Positions 9,505 through 18,973 are shown, counted from the stretch's first letter. The stretch: DNA of 64,000 nt from Gammaproteobacteria bacterium (GCA_029881995.1 JAOULO010000005.1:1-64000); one strand, 5' to 3'. A program made the numbers and translations. The notes: a model not told the origin generated them from the sequence alone.

Positions 9505-10168
9505 GTTTGTTTTTAATTATAACAAGCATTGTACTTGCCAATCTTGGTGATAACTTAGTTAGCAACTTAAACACTTCCGACTTCAGTCTTGTAGCAAAGT
9601 TGGACTTATCTGTAAAATCCAACATTTTTACTGCAACCATATCACATCCCAACCTTTCACATATCGCATAAAAATGTTCAGGGTAGTATATTGTCATATG
9701 ATCACACAACACATTAAATGATTTTCGAAAAACCGCTCGCAGCATCATATTACCAGCCGTTGCATTTGGTGTAGTTATAACCAAGATTCCATCCGGTGAT
9801 AAATGTTTCAATAAATTTTTAACCGCCAACACTGGCGAGTTAACATGCTCAATAACATCCGACATAATTATTACATCAAATTTTTTTTCTAAATTCATTG
9901 ATACGCAATCATGCTTGTGTATCACATAACCATACTTAGCCGCATACTGAATTGACTTTTCATCAATATCAATACCATAAACATCTTTTGCGTTCGCAAT
10001 TAACTTGTTATGCAACCATATATCTTCATTGCCTGGCAAATAACTTTTGACACCTCCTGCTGCACCAACATTCATTACATTCTTATTTACTACTTGCTTC
10101 CCAATATATTCAAATGGTTTTTTCAATCTACTGATGGGCACTTTCATTTTTACCAATGTTTCAATCAA
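9497..10168 (-). CDS. class I SAM-dependent methyltransferase
   Basis: 223 residues. The SAM motif is NVMNVGAAGGVKSYLPG (about residues 30-46), with VYGIDIDEKSIQYAAKYGY and the segment DVIIMSDVIEHVNSPVLAVK followed by LSPDGILVITTPNATAGN. The C-terminus has a hydrophobic patch and ends KNKHE. It shares a 4-nt ATGA overlap with the upstream asnB and an 8-nt overlap with the downstream methyltransferase, so it sits in a tightly coupled operon. Substrate unknown. Confidence 0.85.
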   Translation of the reverse strand: MIETLVKMKVPISRLKKPFEYIGKQVVNKNVMNVGAAGGVKSYLPGNEDIWLHNKLIANAKDVYGIDIDEKSIQYAAKYGYVIHKHDCVSMNLEKKFDVIIMSDVIEHVNSPVLAVKNLLKHLSPDGILVITTPNATAGNMMLRAVFRKSFNVLCDHMTIYYPEHFYAICERLGCDMVAVKMLDFTDKSNFATRLKSEVFKLLTKLSPRLASTMLVIIKNKHE

Positions 10169-12012
10169 TTCAACACCTCTCTATACCATAATCCAATTGA
10201 AAACAATTTTGCCACAAGACTCCATGAAACATTATTATGTTTTGCGGCATTTGACCACATTTCTTTAATCTTGCAAGAATCAAACAACCCCATGCTTGGA
10301 TAATCGTGAAATATATCATCAGTGTATTTTCTCCAATCATTTAAAAATATATCTTTTTCCTGCACTCCCATTCCAAACCCTCGCTTCGGCGCATTTAAAA
10401 CTTCTGATGGCACAAGGTCATGAACAGCTTTTCGCAGCACCCACTTCAACTGACTACCATCACTAGGTCCTTTTACTTTTCTACTATAGTGAATATTCAT
10501 TGCTGCATTAATAATCTCTTGATCAAGAAAAGGGGAGCGCATTTCAACAGAAGCCATCATTGCAGGAAGGTCACCCGCTATTGTAACTGAGTGTGTATTT
10601 TCAACGAATAAAGATATATAGTTTGATTCATCAATAAAGTCCTTATTTGGCAATATATCTCCCCAATATTCCATTTCATCACTAGCTAAATTAACTATTG
10701 ATTCTATGATGTCTGTTTTGATAATCCCAGGCCAACATTGCTCTGCTAGTCTTCGGTACATTGTTGCTTTTCTTTTTCCGGGCTTTTCTAATAGTACAGA
10801 AAGTATATTATTTTTTGTTTCTGGTAGAACGTACCTGGCCCAACCAAATAACTTCATTATTTTTGTAATTCGCGCAGTTCGTAGATGACCTGTGTATCCA
10901 TAAAAAAGTTCATCTGCCCCATTCCCATTCATTACCACCTTGATACCATCATCTCGTATCGCTTCAGATAACTCATAAGCATGAATGAGTGGCAGTAACA
11001 TAATTGGCTCACCATATGTTTTTATGATTTTATTGAATACTTCAAATTGTCTTACTGGTTCAAAAAAATACTCTTTATGGTTTGTTGCCAGTTTTTTTGC
11101 TACTATTCTTGCTCTTGCAATATCCTCATCATCACAATCCCTACCAAATGCATACGTATTGATTGGCTTTTCTGAATATTGCTGCATTAAATTAACAATA
11201 GATGTACTATCTATACCGCCAGACAGAAGAGCACCAACAGGAACATCTGCCCGCATTCTTAATTCTACTGATTCATCAATTATTTCTCTTAATCTACTTA
11301 TTGAAATATTCTCTTTAAACTCGTTTGGATGCCAATATCGCCACTCCCTGCATATTTTTCCATCCTTCACAACAATAGCATGGCCTGCCCTTAGACGTTT
11401 TATTCCTTGATAAACGGTATAAGGATCTGGTATATGCCTAATATTGTGTAGCAGCATTGACGCAACTGCATTTTGATTTATGTCATTACCTACCCCATTT
11501 ACATTGAGGATAGCTGGTGTCTCAGATGCAAAAACAAAACCAGTGTCAATTTCTGCATATACAAACGGTTTTTTTCCAACTCGATCACGCGCACAAAACA
11601 AACTACATTGTTTAATATCATAAAGGGCAAACGAAAACATTCCTCGCAATTGTTGCAACATATCTTCACCCCATTTACGATATGCCTCAATTATTACTTC
11701 AGTATCAGAATTAGAATTAAAACAACTACCCTCTCTTTCTAATTTACCCCTTAATTGTTGATAGTTATATATTTCTCCATTAAATACCACTACAAACCGT
11801 TTATCATTTGAAAACATCGGCTGGTTAGCATTTTCACTTAAGTCAATAATTGATAATCGATTATGGCAAAGACCAACTAATGAATCATCTGAAACCCAGA
11901 TTCCTTCTGCATCAGGGCCACGGTGCATCTGTGCACCTAACATTTTCTTTAAAGACAAAGTCAAGTCTATATTGCCTTTGCCAGTTATAAGGATTCCACC
12001 TATACCGCACAT
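10165..12012 (-). CDS. asnB: asparagine synthetase (glutamine-hydrolysing), AsnB type
   Basis: 615-residue full-length class II amidotransferase with synthetase domain. Glutaminase: MCGIGGILITG (Cys2), MHRGPDAEG, NRLSIIDLSEN and FNGEIYNYQQL. Synthetase: GALLSGGIDSTSIV ATP-pyrophosphatase loop near residue 260 and NGNGADELFYGY. It uses ATP and glutamine to amidate aspartate or, in some glycan operons, a sugar acid. It is the first gene after the ops-bearing leader and precedes a methyltransferase with an ATGA overlap. It is a different sequence from the partial asnB at 1-751, so the two are paralogues rather than a recent duplication. Confidence 0.92.
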   Translation of the reverse strand: MCGIGGILITGKGNIDLTLSLKKMLGAQMHRGPDAEGIWVSDDSLVGLCHNRLSIIDLSENANQPMFSNDKRFVVVFNGEIYNYQQLRGKLEREGSCFNSNSDTEVIIEAYRKWGEDMLQQLRGMFSFALYDIKQCSLFCARDRVGKKPFVYAEIDTGFVFASETPAILNVNGVGNDINQNAVASMLLHNIRHIPDPYTVYQGIKRLRAGHAIVVKDGKICREWRYWHPNEFKENISISRLREIIDESVELRMRADVPVGALLSGGIDSTSIVNLMQQYSEKPINTYAFGRDCDDEDIARARIVAKKLATNHKEYFFEPVRQFEVFNKIIKTYGEPIMLLPLIHAYELSEAIRDDGIKVVMNGNGADELFYGYTGHLRTARITKIMKLFGWARYVLPETKNNILSVLLEKPGKRKATMYRRLAEQCWPGIIKTDIIESIVNLASDEMEYWGDILPNKDFIDESNYISLFVENTHSVTIAGDLPAMMASVEMRSPFLDQEIINAAMNIHYSRKVKGPSDGSQLKWVLRKAVHDLVPSEVLNAPKRGFGMGVQEKDIFLNDWRKYTDDIFHDYPSMGLFDSCKIKEMWSNAAKHNNVSWSLVAKLFSIGLWYREVLN

Positions 12013-12377
12013 ATAACCAAACCTACTTTAGCTCTTTGACTCATTCTGATACCTGAAATAATATTTTATATCTACTGTAACTTATATAATTACTTATGGA
12101 ATATATAACGTCGACTTATAAAACAGACACTTTGGCTACCACCCTCGCCATAAAGTCAGTTCCTATAAAATAATTTCAAATATACGGTATGGAAAATTTT
12201 TAGACTTGAATAAATTTAACTACATATAATAGATAAAATTAGTGTCACCGGAATTAACTATTCTTAGTTTAGCAAAATGCTATTACCTAATCTTGTATAA
12301 TACAAACATTTGGGCACGCTACCGCCTTACTGATAACAATAATAATTGATTATGGAATTTATCACACTTACAGCACA
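12013..12377 (-). promoter_or_regulatory. long untranslated leader of the polysaccharide operon
   Basis: 365 nt lie between the RfaH-type gene and asnB with no plausible gene. The ops element (12315-12326) sits near its upstream end, about 50 nt after the rfaH stop. About 300 nt of AT-rich sequence then separates ops from asnB. I find no clear intrinsic terminator. This matches the known layout of RfaH-controlled operons, where ops lies in a transcribed leader. The promoter must be upstream of ops, either between ops and rfaH or in front of rfaH or the MarR gene; I cannot place it with confidence. Confidence 0.65.
12315..12326 (-). promoter_or_regulatory. ops element (RfaH recruitment site)
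   Basis: On the minus strand the bases read GGCGGTAGCGTG, identical to the E. coli ops core. In E. coli, RNA polymerase pauses here and RfaH binds the exposed non-template strand, then suppresses termination and recruits ribosomes. Its place in the leader of a long, AT-rich polysaccharide operon and directly downstream of an rfaH-like gene makes a chance match very unlikely. Confidence 0.9.
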
Positions 12378-12896
12378 CTAAGCATATTGTATGTTGTGCC
12401 GCGTCATGCTAACACGTGTATACTGTCCAGCTATATTTAATAAAACAGTTACTCGATCCGTGCTAGTTCTACTTTCATATATACCTTCTAAACCTGATAG
12501 GACTCCTTCAATAATACATACACTATCGCCATGTTGTAATTCCCTATCCGAAACAAGTTGAATCCCATTATCATCATCGTTTGTTTGCAGTGAATCGATT
12601 AAAGCAATTGGAACCTGCAGTGGAAATTCACCAAAACGAACAATTGATGAAACCCCAAATGTGGATCTGATAGATGACCAGTTATCAGTAGTACAGTTCA
12701 ATTGGATAAATAGATACCGAGGAAACATAGCCTCTATTTTTGATACATATTTACCCTGATGGCGTCGTGATGTTCTTATGAGTGGAAGATACGTAGAAAA
12801 TCCCTGTCGTTGGAGGTTCTCTTGAGCAAATTGCTCTGATCTCGGTTTAGTGTAAACCAAATACCAGCTACTTGTATCAGATGTTTGTTTATTCAT
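12378..12896 (-). CDS. rfaH: RfaH-type transcription antiterminator (NusG paralogue)
   Basis: 172 residues. The N-terminal NGN domain (about residues 9-110) opens with SSWYLVYTKPRSEQFAQENL and contains FPRYLFIQL, which matches RfaH and specialised NusG paralogues. The C-terminal KOW region (about 118-170) includes DSVCIIEGVLSGLEGIYES. RfaH proteins load on RNA polymerase at ops sites and allow transcription of long horizontally acquired operons. The length is close to E. coli RfaH (162 residues). A perfect ops site lies 52 nt downstream of its stop and just ahead of the polysaccharide operon, so it likely controls that operon in cis. Because it is linked to its target, it could instead be called a cluster-specific paralogue such as UpxY/LoaP types, but the ops match favours RfaH. 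Confidence 0.87.
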   Translation of the reverse strand: MNKQTSDTSSWYLVYTKPRSEQFAQENLQRQGFSTYLPLIRTSRRHQGKYVSKIEAMFPRYLFIQLNCTTDNWSSIRSTFGVSSIVRFGEFPLQVPIALIDSLQTNDDDNGIQLVSDRELQHGDSVCIIEGVLSGLEGIYESRTSTDRVTVLLNIAGQYTRVSMTRHNIQYA

Positions 12897-12964
12897 AGCC
12901 GCATATAAAGTTAAGTATTATCATCAGTGGAATTACATAGTTTCTTAACGATTTCACATACTAA

Positions 12965-13321
12965 TTATCGTGCTTCATCAGAAAGTTCTCTTTCTTCCTG
13001 CTTTAATCTATCCGCTTCTTTTCTAATCTGAGCAATCTCTGCCTCAAGAGCTTCATATTCATCAATCTTATATTTTAAAAATCGAAAGGTAACTTTAGCT
13101 TTTTCGTTTATACCCTTGTTAGTCAATAGATATAAATATCCACGCTTATTCTCACTATTGATGAAATTCTTGGCTTTCACCCAGCCACGCTCCATGACAG
13201 CCTTGAGACAATAATTTGCTTTTCCTAAGCTAATTCCAAGCTCCTGGGCAATTTCTCGTTGGCTGATATTTGGCTCTTCCTGAACCAGCTTTAATAGTTT
13301 GTAGGCGGTTTCGTCATCCAT
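12965..13321 (-). CDS. MarR-family EPS-associated transcriptional regulator
   Basis: 118 residues. A winged helix-turn-helix occupies about residues 1-65 (ISQREIAQELGISLGKANYC is the recognition region) and YLYLLTNKGINEKAKVT the wing and linker. The C-terminal 35 residues (about 82-116) are charged and predicted coiled coil. The length and layout match the small MarR-like regulators often found at exopolysaccharide loci. It lies just upstream of the rfaH-type gene on the same strand (68-nt gap), so the two probably form the regulatory front of the polysaccharide operon. The effector and operator are unknown. Confidence 0.8.
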   Translation of the reverse strand: MDDETAYKLLKLVQEEPNISQREIAQELGISLGKANYCLKAVMERGWVKAKNFINSENKRGYLYLLTNKGINEKAKVTFRFLKYKIDEYEALEAEIAQIRKEADRLKQEERELSDEAR

Positions 13322-13396
13322 TAGGCTTTTTGTATATAGCGTTCAACGCTTGAACACTAGGAAAGTCTAAACCATGACCAAGAAATTGCAAGCAAT

Positions 13397-13420
13397 AAAA
13401 AAGCGCCTTAAAAGGCGCTT
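13397..13420 (-). terminator. intrinsic terminator after the comEA-like gene
   Basis: A 9-bp stem AAGCGCCTT/AAGGCGCTT with a short loop is followed on the minus strand by TTTTATT. It lies 24 nt beyond the stop of the comEA-like gene and separates the core block from the polysaccharide control block. Confidence 0.8.
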
Positions 13421-13443
13421 TATATATATGGTTTATACGTTAA

Positions 13444-13713
13444 CTAATTACTTGATATCAATAAATTTTCCCTATTTTTTTGAAGGATTTTAGGGCCGAT
13501 ACCTTTCACCTTTCCAATCTCATCCACCGACTTAAACGGACCATGTGTATCACGGTATGAAATAATTGCCTCAGCTTTCTTTTTCCCCACACCCTTGATA
13601 TTCATAGCCAGGTTTTCTGCATTGGCGGTATTAATATTGACTGGCCCAGCGTAGGCAACCCCAGTGATTAATGTAAAGATAATGGCCAGTAAAGTTGTTT
13701 TAATAAATTTCAT
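13444..13713 (-). CDS. ComEA-like helix-hairpin-helix periplasmic DNA-binding protein
   Basis: About 89 residues. The N-terminal signal peptide MKFIKTTLLAIIFTLITGVA has a cleavage site near VAYA-GP. It is followed by VNINTANAENLA and two helix-hairpin-helix motifs (IKGVGKKKAEAIISY and VKGIGPKILQKNRENL). ComEA-like proteins bind double-stranded DNA in the periplasm and pull it in during natural transformation. I chose the ATG at 13711-13713 because AGGAG lies 6 nt upstream; the open frame extends 20 codons further but would bury the signal peptide. A small ComEA-like gene at this position beside the polysaccharide locus is common in gammaproteobacteria. A role in uptake cannot be proved without other competence genes. 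Confidence 0.87.
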   Translation of the reverse strand: MKFIKTTLLAIIFTLITGVAYAGPVNINTANAENLAMNIKGVGKKKAEAIISYRDTHGPFKSVDEIGKVKGIGPKILQKNRENLLISSN

Positions 13714-13842
13714 TTGAGACTCCTTTCCCTTGTTTTTGGTTAATGTTGTTTTCACGTGTGTAATCCTACACATTCATCAGCATTACCACCTATCATCCTT
13801 TTCTGATCTATTTGTAGGAATTATCCTACAGTTGAACATGAA

Positions 13843-14538
13843 TTAACCAGCTAGTTCATCTTCGATATTTCCAAGAACTGTCATGGGATCCTTGGCCTGG
13901 GTGATAGGTCTACCAATAACCAGATAACTTGAGCCAGTATCAATAGCCTCTTTTGGAGTCATGATCCGTTTCTGGTCACCCACATCACTTCCTGCTGGGC
14001 GGATACCAGGGGTCACAAGACAAAAATCTCTATTTACAATTGAACGAAGTTTGTTAACTTCGTGAGAGGAGCAAACCACACCATCCAACTGGCATGCTTC
14101 AACTAACCTGGCTAAGCGTTCTACTTGCTCTGGGATAGGGGTTTCAATACCAATTTCCTGTAAATCAGATTCTTTCATGCTGGTCAGAATCGTTACAGCA
14201 ATCAGAAGAGGAGAACCTGACGAACTATCCACCCCCTGCTTAGCGGCTTCTAACATCGCACGACCTCCCAGGGCATGGACATTAAGCATCCAGACTCCCA
14301 ATTCAGCTGCTGCACGACAGGCCTGGGCAACCGTATTTGGAATATCGTGGAATTTGAGATCCAGGAATACGTCAAAACCTGTGTCAACAATCTCTTTGAC
14401 GAAATCAGGACCGGCTCGAGTAAATAGCTCCTTTCCAACTTTTAATTTGCACCTGTCAGGCGTTACTTGCTTATAAAACTGTCGTGCCTGCTCTGTTGCA
14501 GGAAAATCCAGGGCAACGATAATCTTGGAATCTAACAA
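13843..14538 (-). CDS. pyrF: orotidine 5'-phosphate decarboxylase
   Basis: 231 residues, the family's usual length. It makes UMP from OMP in pyrimidine synthesis. The catalytic signature [15 protein letters not shown] (about residues 54-68) contains the Asp-Lys-Asp triad, IIVALDFP begins the barrel and VTPGIRPAG plus VIGRPIT are phosphate-binding segments near the C-terminus. The start is a TTG with AGGAG 6 nt upstream, 1 nt after the lapB stop, so it is translationally coupled to lapB. The lapAB-pyrF order is conserved in gammaproteobacteria. Confidence 0.95.
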   Translation of the reverse strand: MLDSKIIVALDFPATEQARQFYKQVTPDRCKLKVGKELFTRAGPDFVKEIVDTGFDVFLDLKFHDIPNTVAQACRAAAELGVWMLNVHALGGRAMLEAAKQGVDSSSGSPLLIAVTILTSMKESDLQEIGIETPIPEQVERLARLVEACQLDGVVCSSHEVNKLRSIVNRDFCLVTPGIRPAGSDVGDQKRIMTPKEAIDTGSSYLVIGRPITQAKDPMTVLGNIEDELAG

Positions 14539-14539
14539 A

Positions 14540-15709
14540 CTATTCTCCTTCTAAACCATGAATGGGTTTCAGGCTCTCCCAACTACGGCAACCTGGGCAC
14601 TGCCAATAGAGTTGCCGGCTACTAAAACCACAAATATTACATTGGTAAATGTGGCTATTGGATAATAACTTCCACGTCACATCTTTTATCACCTGTAACT
14701 TGTCACTTTCTGTGTCTGAAACCTGTTTGATATTCAATTCAACAAGCCTGTCGAGTAATTGTACAGACGGTTTTGCTTTGAGTGTCTCTGTTAAATAGGT
14801 TGCTGCGGCATTTTCCCCATTTTCTTTTTGAATCTGCTTAGAAAGTATGACAATTGTTGAGTCTGCCTGTTTATCAGACATTAATTGCTCGAGATACTCA
14901 GAAAGCTCTTCATTTCGACCCAGGCGCTGATAACATTCAACCAATAATGGAATGGCTTCAGCCAGATAGGCTTTATCCTGCTGCTCTATACGAAGCCAAG
15001 CCTTAATTGCCGCTTTGTCGTTGCCTGATTGCATCGCCAATTTACCTTCCAACAGACTGGCCCTAACGGAGGCCCGATTTGTTGTTAAGGCCTTTTTAAT
15101 AAGCTTTTGAGCCCTTACCTTGTCACCACTACGTTCAGCCTGTTCAGCGAGTTCACAGTAATAATGAGCAATCCTGGCAAACTGTTTATTCCCTGTTTTA
15201 ACTTCCAGACGACGAGCCGTTTCAATGGCCTTTTCCCAGTCTCGTTCCTGCTGATAAATATCAATAAGATGATTAAGTGCAATTTCAGTATGAGGATTGT
15301 GGCTAATCAAGTCGGAGAAAAGGGACTCAGCTCGATCCAATAGTCCTGCCCGCAAATAGTCCTGACCAAGTTCAAATAAGGCATCAGATCGTTGTTCTTT
15401 GGTCAAATTTGGCCTGGCAATCAGGTTTTGATGAATACGAATCGCTCTATCCACTTCACCTCGTCGCCGAAACAGGCTGCCAAGAGCCAGGTGAGTCTCA
15501 ATGGTTTCTGTATCAACTTCCAGTAATTGGATAAAAACATCGATAGCCTTGTCGGGTTGCTCATTAAGCAGATAATTAAGGCCTTTTAGATAGATAGGAG
15601 AAATCGTGGTTTTTGGAGCCAGCTCGATTTCCTGTTTGCCACGACGACCGGCCACCCATCCGGAAACGGCGGCTACAGGCAATAATAAAAACAATGACTC
15701 CAATAACAT
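14540..15709 (-). CDS. lapB: LapB/YciM, TPR and rubredoxin-like LPS assembly protein
   Basis: 389 residues, matching E. coli LapB. An N-terminal membrane anchor ([18 protein letters not shown]) precedes about nine TPR repeats (residues 40-340) and a C-terminal metal site with CNICGF and CPGCRSW. LapB presents LpxC to FtsH and so limits lipid A synthesis, and helps link LPS steps at the inner membrane. Its ATG overlaps the lapA stop by one base (TGATG). The position next to the polysaccharide locus fits an LPS role. Confidence 0.95.
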   Translation of the reverse strand: MLLESLFLLLPVAAVSGWVAGRRGKQEIELAPKTTISPIYLKGLNYLLNEQPDKAIDVFIQLLEVDTETIETHLALGSLFRRRGEVDRAIRIHQNLIARPNLTKEQRSDALFELGQDYLRAGLLDRAESLFSDLISHNPHTEIALNHLIDIYQQERDWEKAIETARRLEVKTGNKQFARIAHYYCELAEQAERSGDKVRAQKLIKKALTTNRASVRASLLEGKLAMQSGNDKAAIKAWLRIEQQDKAYLAEAIPLLVECYQRLGRNEELSEYLEQLMSDKQADSTIVILSKQIQKENGENAAATYLTETLKAKPSVQLLDRLVELNIKQVSDTESDKLQVIKDVTWKLLSNSHIYQCNICGFSSRQLYWQCPGCRSWESLKPIHGLEGE

Positions 15710-16002
15710 CAGTGAGAATCTTTTATGGGAATCGTTCGCAGATTACTCACTTCTTTCTCCGCCAACTGAATATTTTTTTTCAATCGAGAAATATCATGAC
15801 GGGCTTTTAATAAATGTCCAGCACTAACCAGGATGCCCAGAATTGTGCCGATTATTATGTTCAATATCATAAGTAGTGATAGTGCGAGTTCTTTTACACC
15901 AAAATAATAATTTAATTGAACTGTTTGGGAATTTAATACCGCAAAAAAGATACCAGTTAGCATTAGCAAAAATATCAAAATGCTACTCATAATGCGTTTC
16001 AT
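15709..16002 (-). CDS. lapA: LapA-domain inner-membrane protein
   Basis: 97 residues with two transmembrane helices (about residues 4-24, IMSSILIFLLMLTGIFFAVL, and 41-63, SLLMILNIIIGTILGILVSA) and a C-terminal coiled coil (ISRLKKNIQLAEKEVSNL). LapA is the small membrane partner of LapB in LPS assembly. It follows ihfB, but a strong terminator lies in the intergenic region, so lapA-lapB-pyrF probably has its own promoter. No promoter can be fixed by eye. Confidence 0.9.
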   Translation of the reverse strand: MKRIMSSILIFLLMLTGIFFAVLNSQTVQLNYYFGVKELALSLLMILNIIIGTILGILVSAGHLLKARHDISRLKKNIQLAEKEVSNLRTIPIKDSH

Positions 16003-16058
16003 GTTGTCACCCTAATATTTTTTGGTGGTGGGATTTAACAATACTAGCTAATAACAGA

Positions 16059-16093
16059 CAAAAAAAACGGTGTGGAATTCGATCCACACCGTT
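16059..16093 (-). terminator. strong intrinsic terminator after ihfB
   Basis: An 11-bp perfect stem (AACGGTGTGGA/TCCACACCGTT, 16066-16093) with a 6-nt loop is followed on the minus strand by seven T. It lies between ihfB and lapA and probably ends the long gyrA-side and rpsA transcripts. Confidence 0.88.
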
Positions 16094-16129
16094 AATAATA
16101 AGCTTCAAATTGGGTCCGGGCAATTCCTG

Positions 16130-16435
16130 TTAGTTAACAATATCTACCCTTGCCATACTTTCATTAACCCTCTCTCGCATTTCTTTACCGGGTTTGAAAT
16201 GAGGTACATGCTTGGCTGCCAGGGTAACCGATTCACCGGTTTTTGGATTACGGCCTACACGTGGTGGACGATAGTGCAATGAAAAACTACCAAATCCCCG
16301 TATTTCAATTCTGTCACCATTGGCTAATGTCTGGGCCATGTGTTCCAACATGGTTTTGACTGCCAGTTCAACGTCTTTGAATGCTAACTGCTTTTGCTTT
16401 TGTGCCAGTATTTCAATCAGCTCAGATTTTGTCAT
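16130..16435 (-). CDS. ihfB: integration host factor beta subunit
   Basis: 101 residues. The N-terminus [14 protein letters not shown], the DNA-binding arm [21 protein letters not shown] and the C-terminal [12 protein letters not shown] are diagnostic of IHF-beta. With IHF-alpha it bends DNA at specific sites. I use the ATG at 16433-16435, which matches the family start and has GGGGA just upstream; a TTG four codons earlier is in frame but less likely. It follows rpsA, as in most gammaproteobacteria, with a hairpin between the two. Confidence 0.96.
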   Translation of the reverse strand: MTKSELIEILAQKQKQLAFKDVELAVKTMLEHMAQTLANGDRIEIRGFGSFSLHYRPPRVGRNPKTGESVTLAAKHVPHFKPGKEMRERVNESMARVDIVN

Positions 16436-16462
16436 TATTGTCCCCAAGCATGGTAAAAATGG

Positions 16463-16489
16463 TGGGGGGTACCAATGGTACCCCCTGGT
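16463..16489 (-). terminator. hairpin between rpsA and ihfB, possible attenuator
   Basis: GGGGGTACCA and TGGTACCCCC form a 9-10 bp near-perfect palindrome. On the minus strand it is followed by CACCATTTTTACC, a weak T tract. It may cut part of the rpsA transcript or stabilise its 3' end while letting some read-through into ihfB. Confidence 0.55.
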
Positions 16490-16495
16490 TACATC

Positions 16496-18172
16496 TTAGT
16501 CATTTCCGTCCATTTGCTCTTTCAGCAGGTCACCTAAAGTGGTGGTCGCTGTAGCAGAACCTGAACGGGCATAATCTTCGATAACACCCTTTTCTTCATC
16601 ATTGTCTTTTGCTTTTATCGACAGTGAAATGGTGCGATTCTTACGATCCAGACCTGTGAACTTGGCTTCGACTTCATCACCAACATTCAACATGGTACGG
16701 GCATCTTCGATCTTATCACGAGAGATCTCAGAGGCACGGAGATAACCTTCCACGCCGTCACCAAGATCAATAATAGCACCTTTAGCGTCAACTTCACTGA
16801 TTGTGCCCTTGATGATTGTACCTTTTGGATTTTCAGCCATAAAGTTGGAAACAGGGTCTTTTTCCATCTGCTTGATGCCGAGTGAGATACGCTCACGCTC
16901 AGGATCCACAGACAGGACAATCGCTTCCACCTCATCACCCTTCTTGTAGTTACGCACGGCTTCTTCACCGGGTACATTCCAGGAAATATCAGACAGGTGA
17001 ACCAGACCATCGATTCCACCGTCCAGACCAATGAAAATACCAAAATCAGTAATGGACTTGATAGCACCACTAACCTTGTCGTTCTTGTTGTGGGTAGTAG
17101 CAAAGCTTTCCCATGGGTTAGCCTGACACTGTTTCATACCCAGTGAAATACGACGACGTTCTTCGTCGATATCCAGAACGATAACTTCTACTTCCTGACC
17201 CAGAGTCACAACTTTGCTGGGATGGATGTTCTTGTTAGTCCAGTCCATTTCAGAGACGTGTACCAGACCTTCAACACCGTCTTCGATCTCAACAAAACAA
17301 CCATAGTCAGCGATATTGGTAACCTTGCCGAACAGGCGGGTATGTTCTGGATAACGACGGGCAATATCGACCCATGGATCGTCACCCATCTGTTTCAGAC
17401 CAAGAGAAACGCGCATCTTGTCCTTATCAAAACGCAGAACCTTCACATCGATTTCTTCGCCAACATTGACGATTTCACTTGGGTGTTTAACACGACGCCA
17501 GGCCATATCAGTGATATGCAGCAGGCCATCAACACCACCCAGGTCGACGAATGCACCGTAATCAGTCAGGTTCTTGACCACGCCTTTTACAGTTGAACCC
17601 TCTTCCATATTAGCCATCATGGCTTCACGCTCTTCACCACCTTCAGCTTCTACTACCGCGCGACGGGAAACAACCACGTTGTTACGACGCTGATCCAGCT
17701 TGATAACCTTGAATTCCAGCTCTTTACCTTCCAGGTAGCTGGTATCGCGCACAGGGCGGACATCTACCAGTGAACCTGGCAGGAAGGCACGGATATCGCC
17801 GAGGTCGACAGTGAAACCACCTTTAACCTTATCGACAATCGTACCTATAACAGTTTCAGAGGCTTCATGCGCGGCTTCAAGGCGTGTCCACGCCTCGGCG
17901 CGCTTGGCCTTCTCACGGGACAGCCGGGTTTCACCGAAACCGTCTTCCAGGGAATCCAGTGCCACTTCGACGGCATCGCCGACGTTGACATTGATTTCGC
18001 CATTGTCATTCGCAAATTGTTCAATAGGAATTACGCCTTCTGATTTCAGACCAGCGTTTACAACAACGAAATCGTCACTGACTTGCACAACTGTGCCAGT
18101 GATAATTGAACCGGGGACCATTTGAGCCCTGGACAGGCTCTCTTCAAATAACTCTGCAAAGCTTTCGCTCAT
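16496..18172 (-). CDS. rpsA: 30S ribosomal protein S1
   Basis: 558 residues with six S1 RNA-binding domains, the same size as E. coli S1 (557). It unwinds mRNA leaders and brings them to the 30S subunit. S1 cores are visible as [40 protein letters not shown] and [20 protein letters not shown]. The start [13 protein letters not shown] is the family's. A 120-nt leader separates it from cmk; in E. coli this region carries an S1 autoregulation site, but I could not identify the fold here. Confidence 0.97.
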   Translation of the reverse strand: MSESFAELFEESLSRAQMVPGSIITGTVVQVSDDFVVVNAGLKSEGVIPIEQFANDNGEINVNVGDAVEVALDSLEDGFGETRLSREKAKRAEAWTRLEAAHEASETVIGTIVDKVKGGFTVDLGDIRAFLPGSLVDVRPVRDTSYLEGKELEFKVIKLDQRRNNVVVSRRAVVEAEGGEEREAMMANMEEGSTVKGVVKNLTDYGAFVDLGGVDGLLHITDMAWRRVKHPSEIVNVGEEIDVKVLRFDKDKMRVSLGLKQMGDDPWVDIARRYPEHTRLFGKVTNIADYGCFVEIEDGVEGLVHVSEMDWTNKNIHPSKVVTLGQEVEVIVLDIDEERRRISLGMKQCQANPWESFATTHNKNDKVSGAIKSITDFGIFIGLDGGIDGLVHLSDISWNVPGEEAVRNYKKGDEVEAIVLSVDPERERISLGIKQMEKDPVSNFMAENPKGTIIKGTISEVDAKGAIIDLGDGVEGYLRASEISRDKIEDARTMLNVGDEVEAKFTGLDRKNRTISLSIKAKDNDEEKGVIEDYARSGSATATTTLGDLLKEQMDGND

Positions 18173-18292
18173 TCTCTTCTGCCTAGACCGAATTTATCGG
18201 CCAATGGTTAAGCCACATTTGAATGTGGGCTGTTAATTTTGGCCTGGCCGCATTGCGCGTCAGACCACCTTGTTTCACCGAATCAGTAATAC

Positions 18293-18973
18293 TTATTTAA
18301 AGCGTTCCTGATGTAGTGTTGTCACTCGTTCTACAACTTCATCGATAGTCATGTCTGAGGTATCCAGCTCGATGGCATCCGCCGCCGGTTTGAGGGGGGA
18401 GGCCGCTCTCTGACTGTCCCGGGCATCACGCTCGGCTATCTCGCTCACGAGGGCGGGCAGACTAACATCAATACCCTTGTCTTTCAACTGTTTATGGCGC
18501 CTTTTGGCCCTTTCTTCCGCACTCGCAGTGAGGAATATTTTCAGGCCCGCGCTGGGGAATACTGTGGTTCCCATGTCCCGACCATCAGCCACCAATCCTG
18601 TTGCCTGACTGAAGGCCCGCTGCCGATCCAGCAGGGCATCGCGTACTGGTTGGATAGCAGCCACTTTGGAAGCGGCATTACCAGCCTTCTCGGTTCTGAT
18701 GCCGCGTGTAACATCTTCCCCTTCTAGGTAGATGGCCAGTTCATCACTACCCTTAGCTTGCTCGAAGCGTACGTCGAGGGTTCTGGCATAATCGGCCAAT
18801 TTGGTCTCATCCTGAAGGGAAATTCCATGTTTTTCGACCCCAAAGGCGACCAACCGGTATAAAGCCCCACTGTCCAGCATATCCCAGCCCAATTTATTGG
18901 CGATTATCAGGCTAATTGTGCCCTTGCCTGAGCCACTCGGCCCATCGATGGTGATGACTGGGAAATCACTCAC
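18293..18973 (-). CDS. cmk: cytidylate kinase
   Basis: 226 residues. The P-loop is [13 protein letters not shown] (about residues 8-20), followed by [13 protein letters not shown] and the nucleotide-binding [11 protein letters not shown], all hallmarks of bacterial CMP/dCMP kinase. It phosphorylates CMP and dCMP for nucleotide recycling. Its start overlaps the aroA end by 8 nt, so it is translationally coupled. The aroA-cmk-rpsA order is standard. Confidence 0.96.
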   Translation of the reverse strand: MSDFPVITIDGPSGSGKGTISLIIANKLGWDMLDSGALYRLVAFGVEKHGISLQDETKLADYARTLDVRFEQAKGSDELAIYLEGEDVTRGIRTEKAGNAASKVAAIQPVRDALLDRQRAFSQATGLVADGRDMGTTVFPSAGLKIFLTASAEERAKRRHKQLKDKGIDVSLPALVSEIAERDARDSQRAASPLKPAADAIELDTSDMTIDEVVERVTTLHQERFK

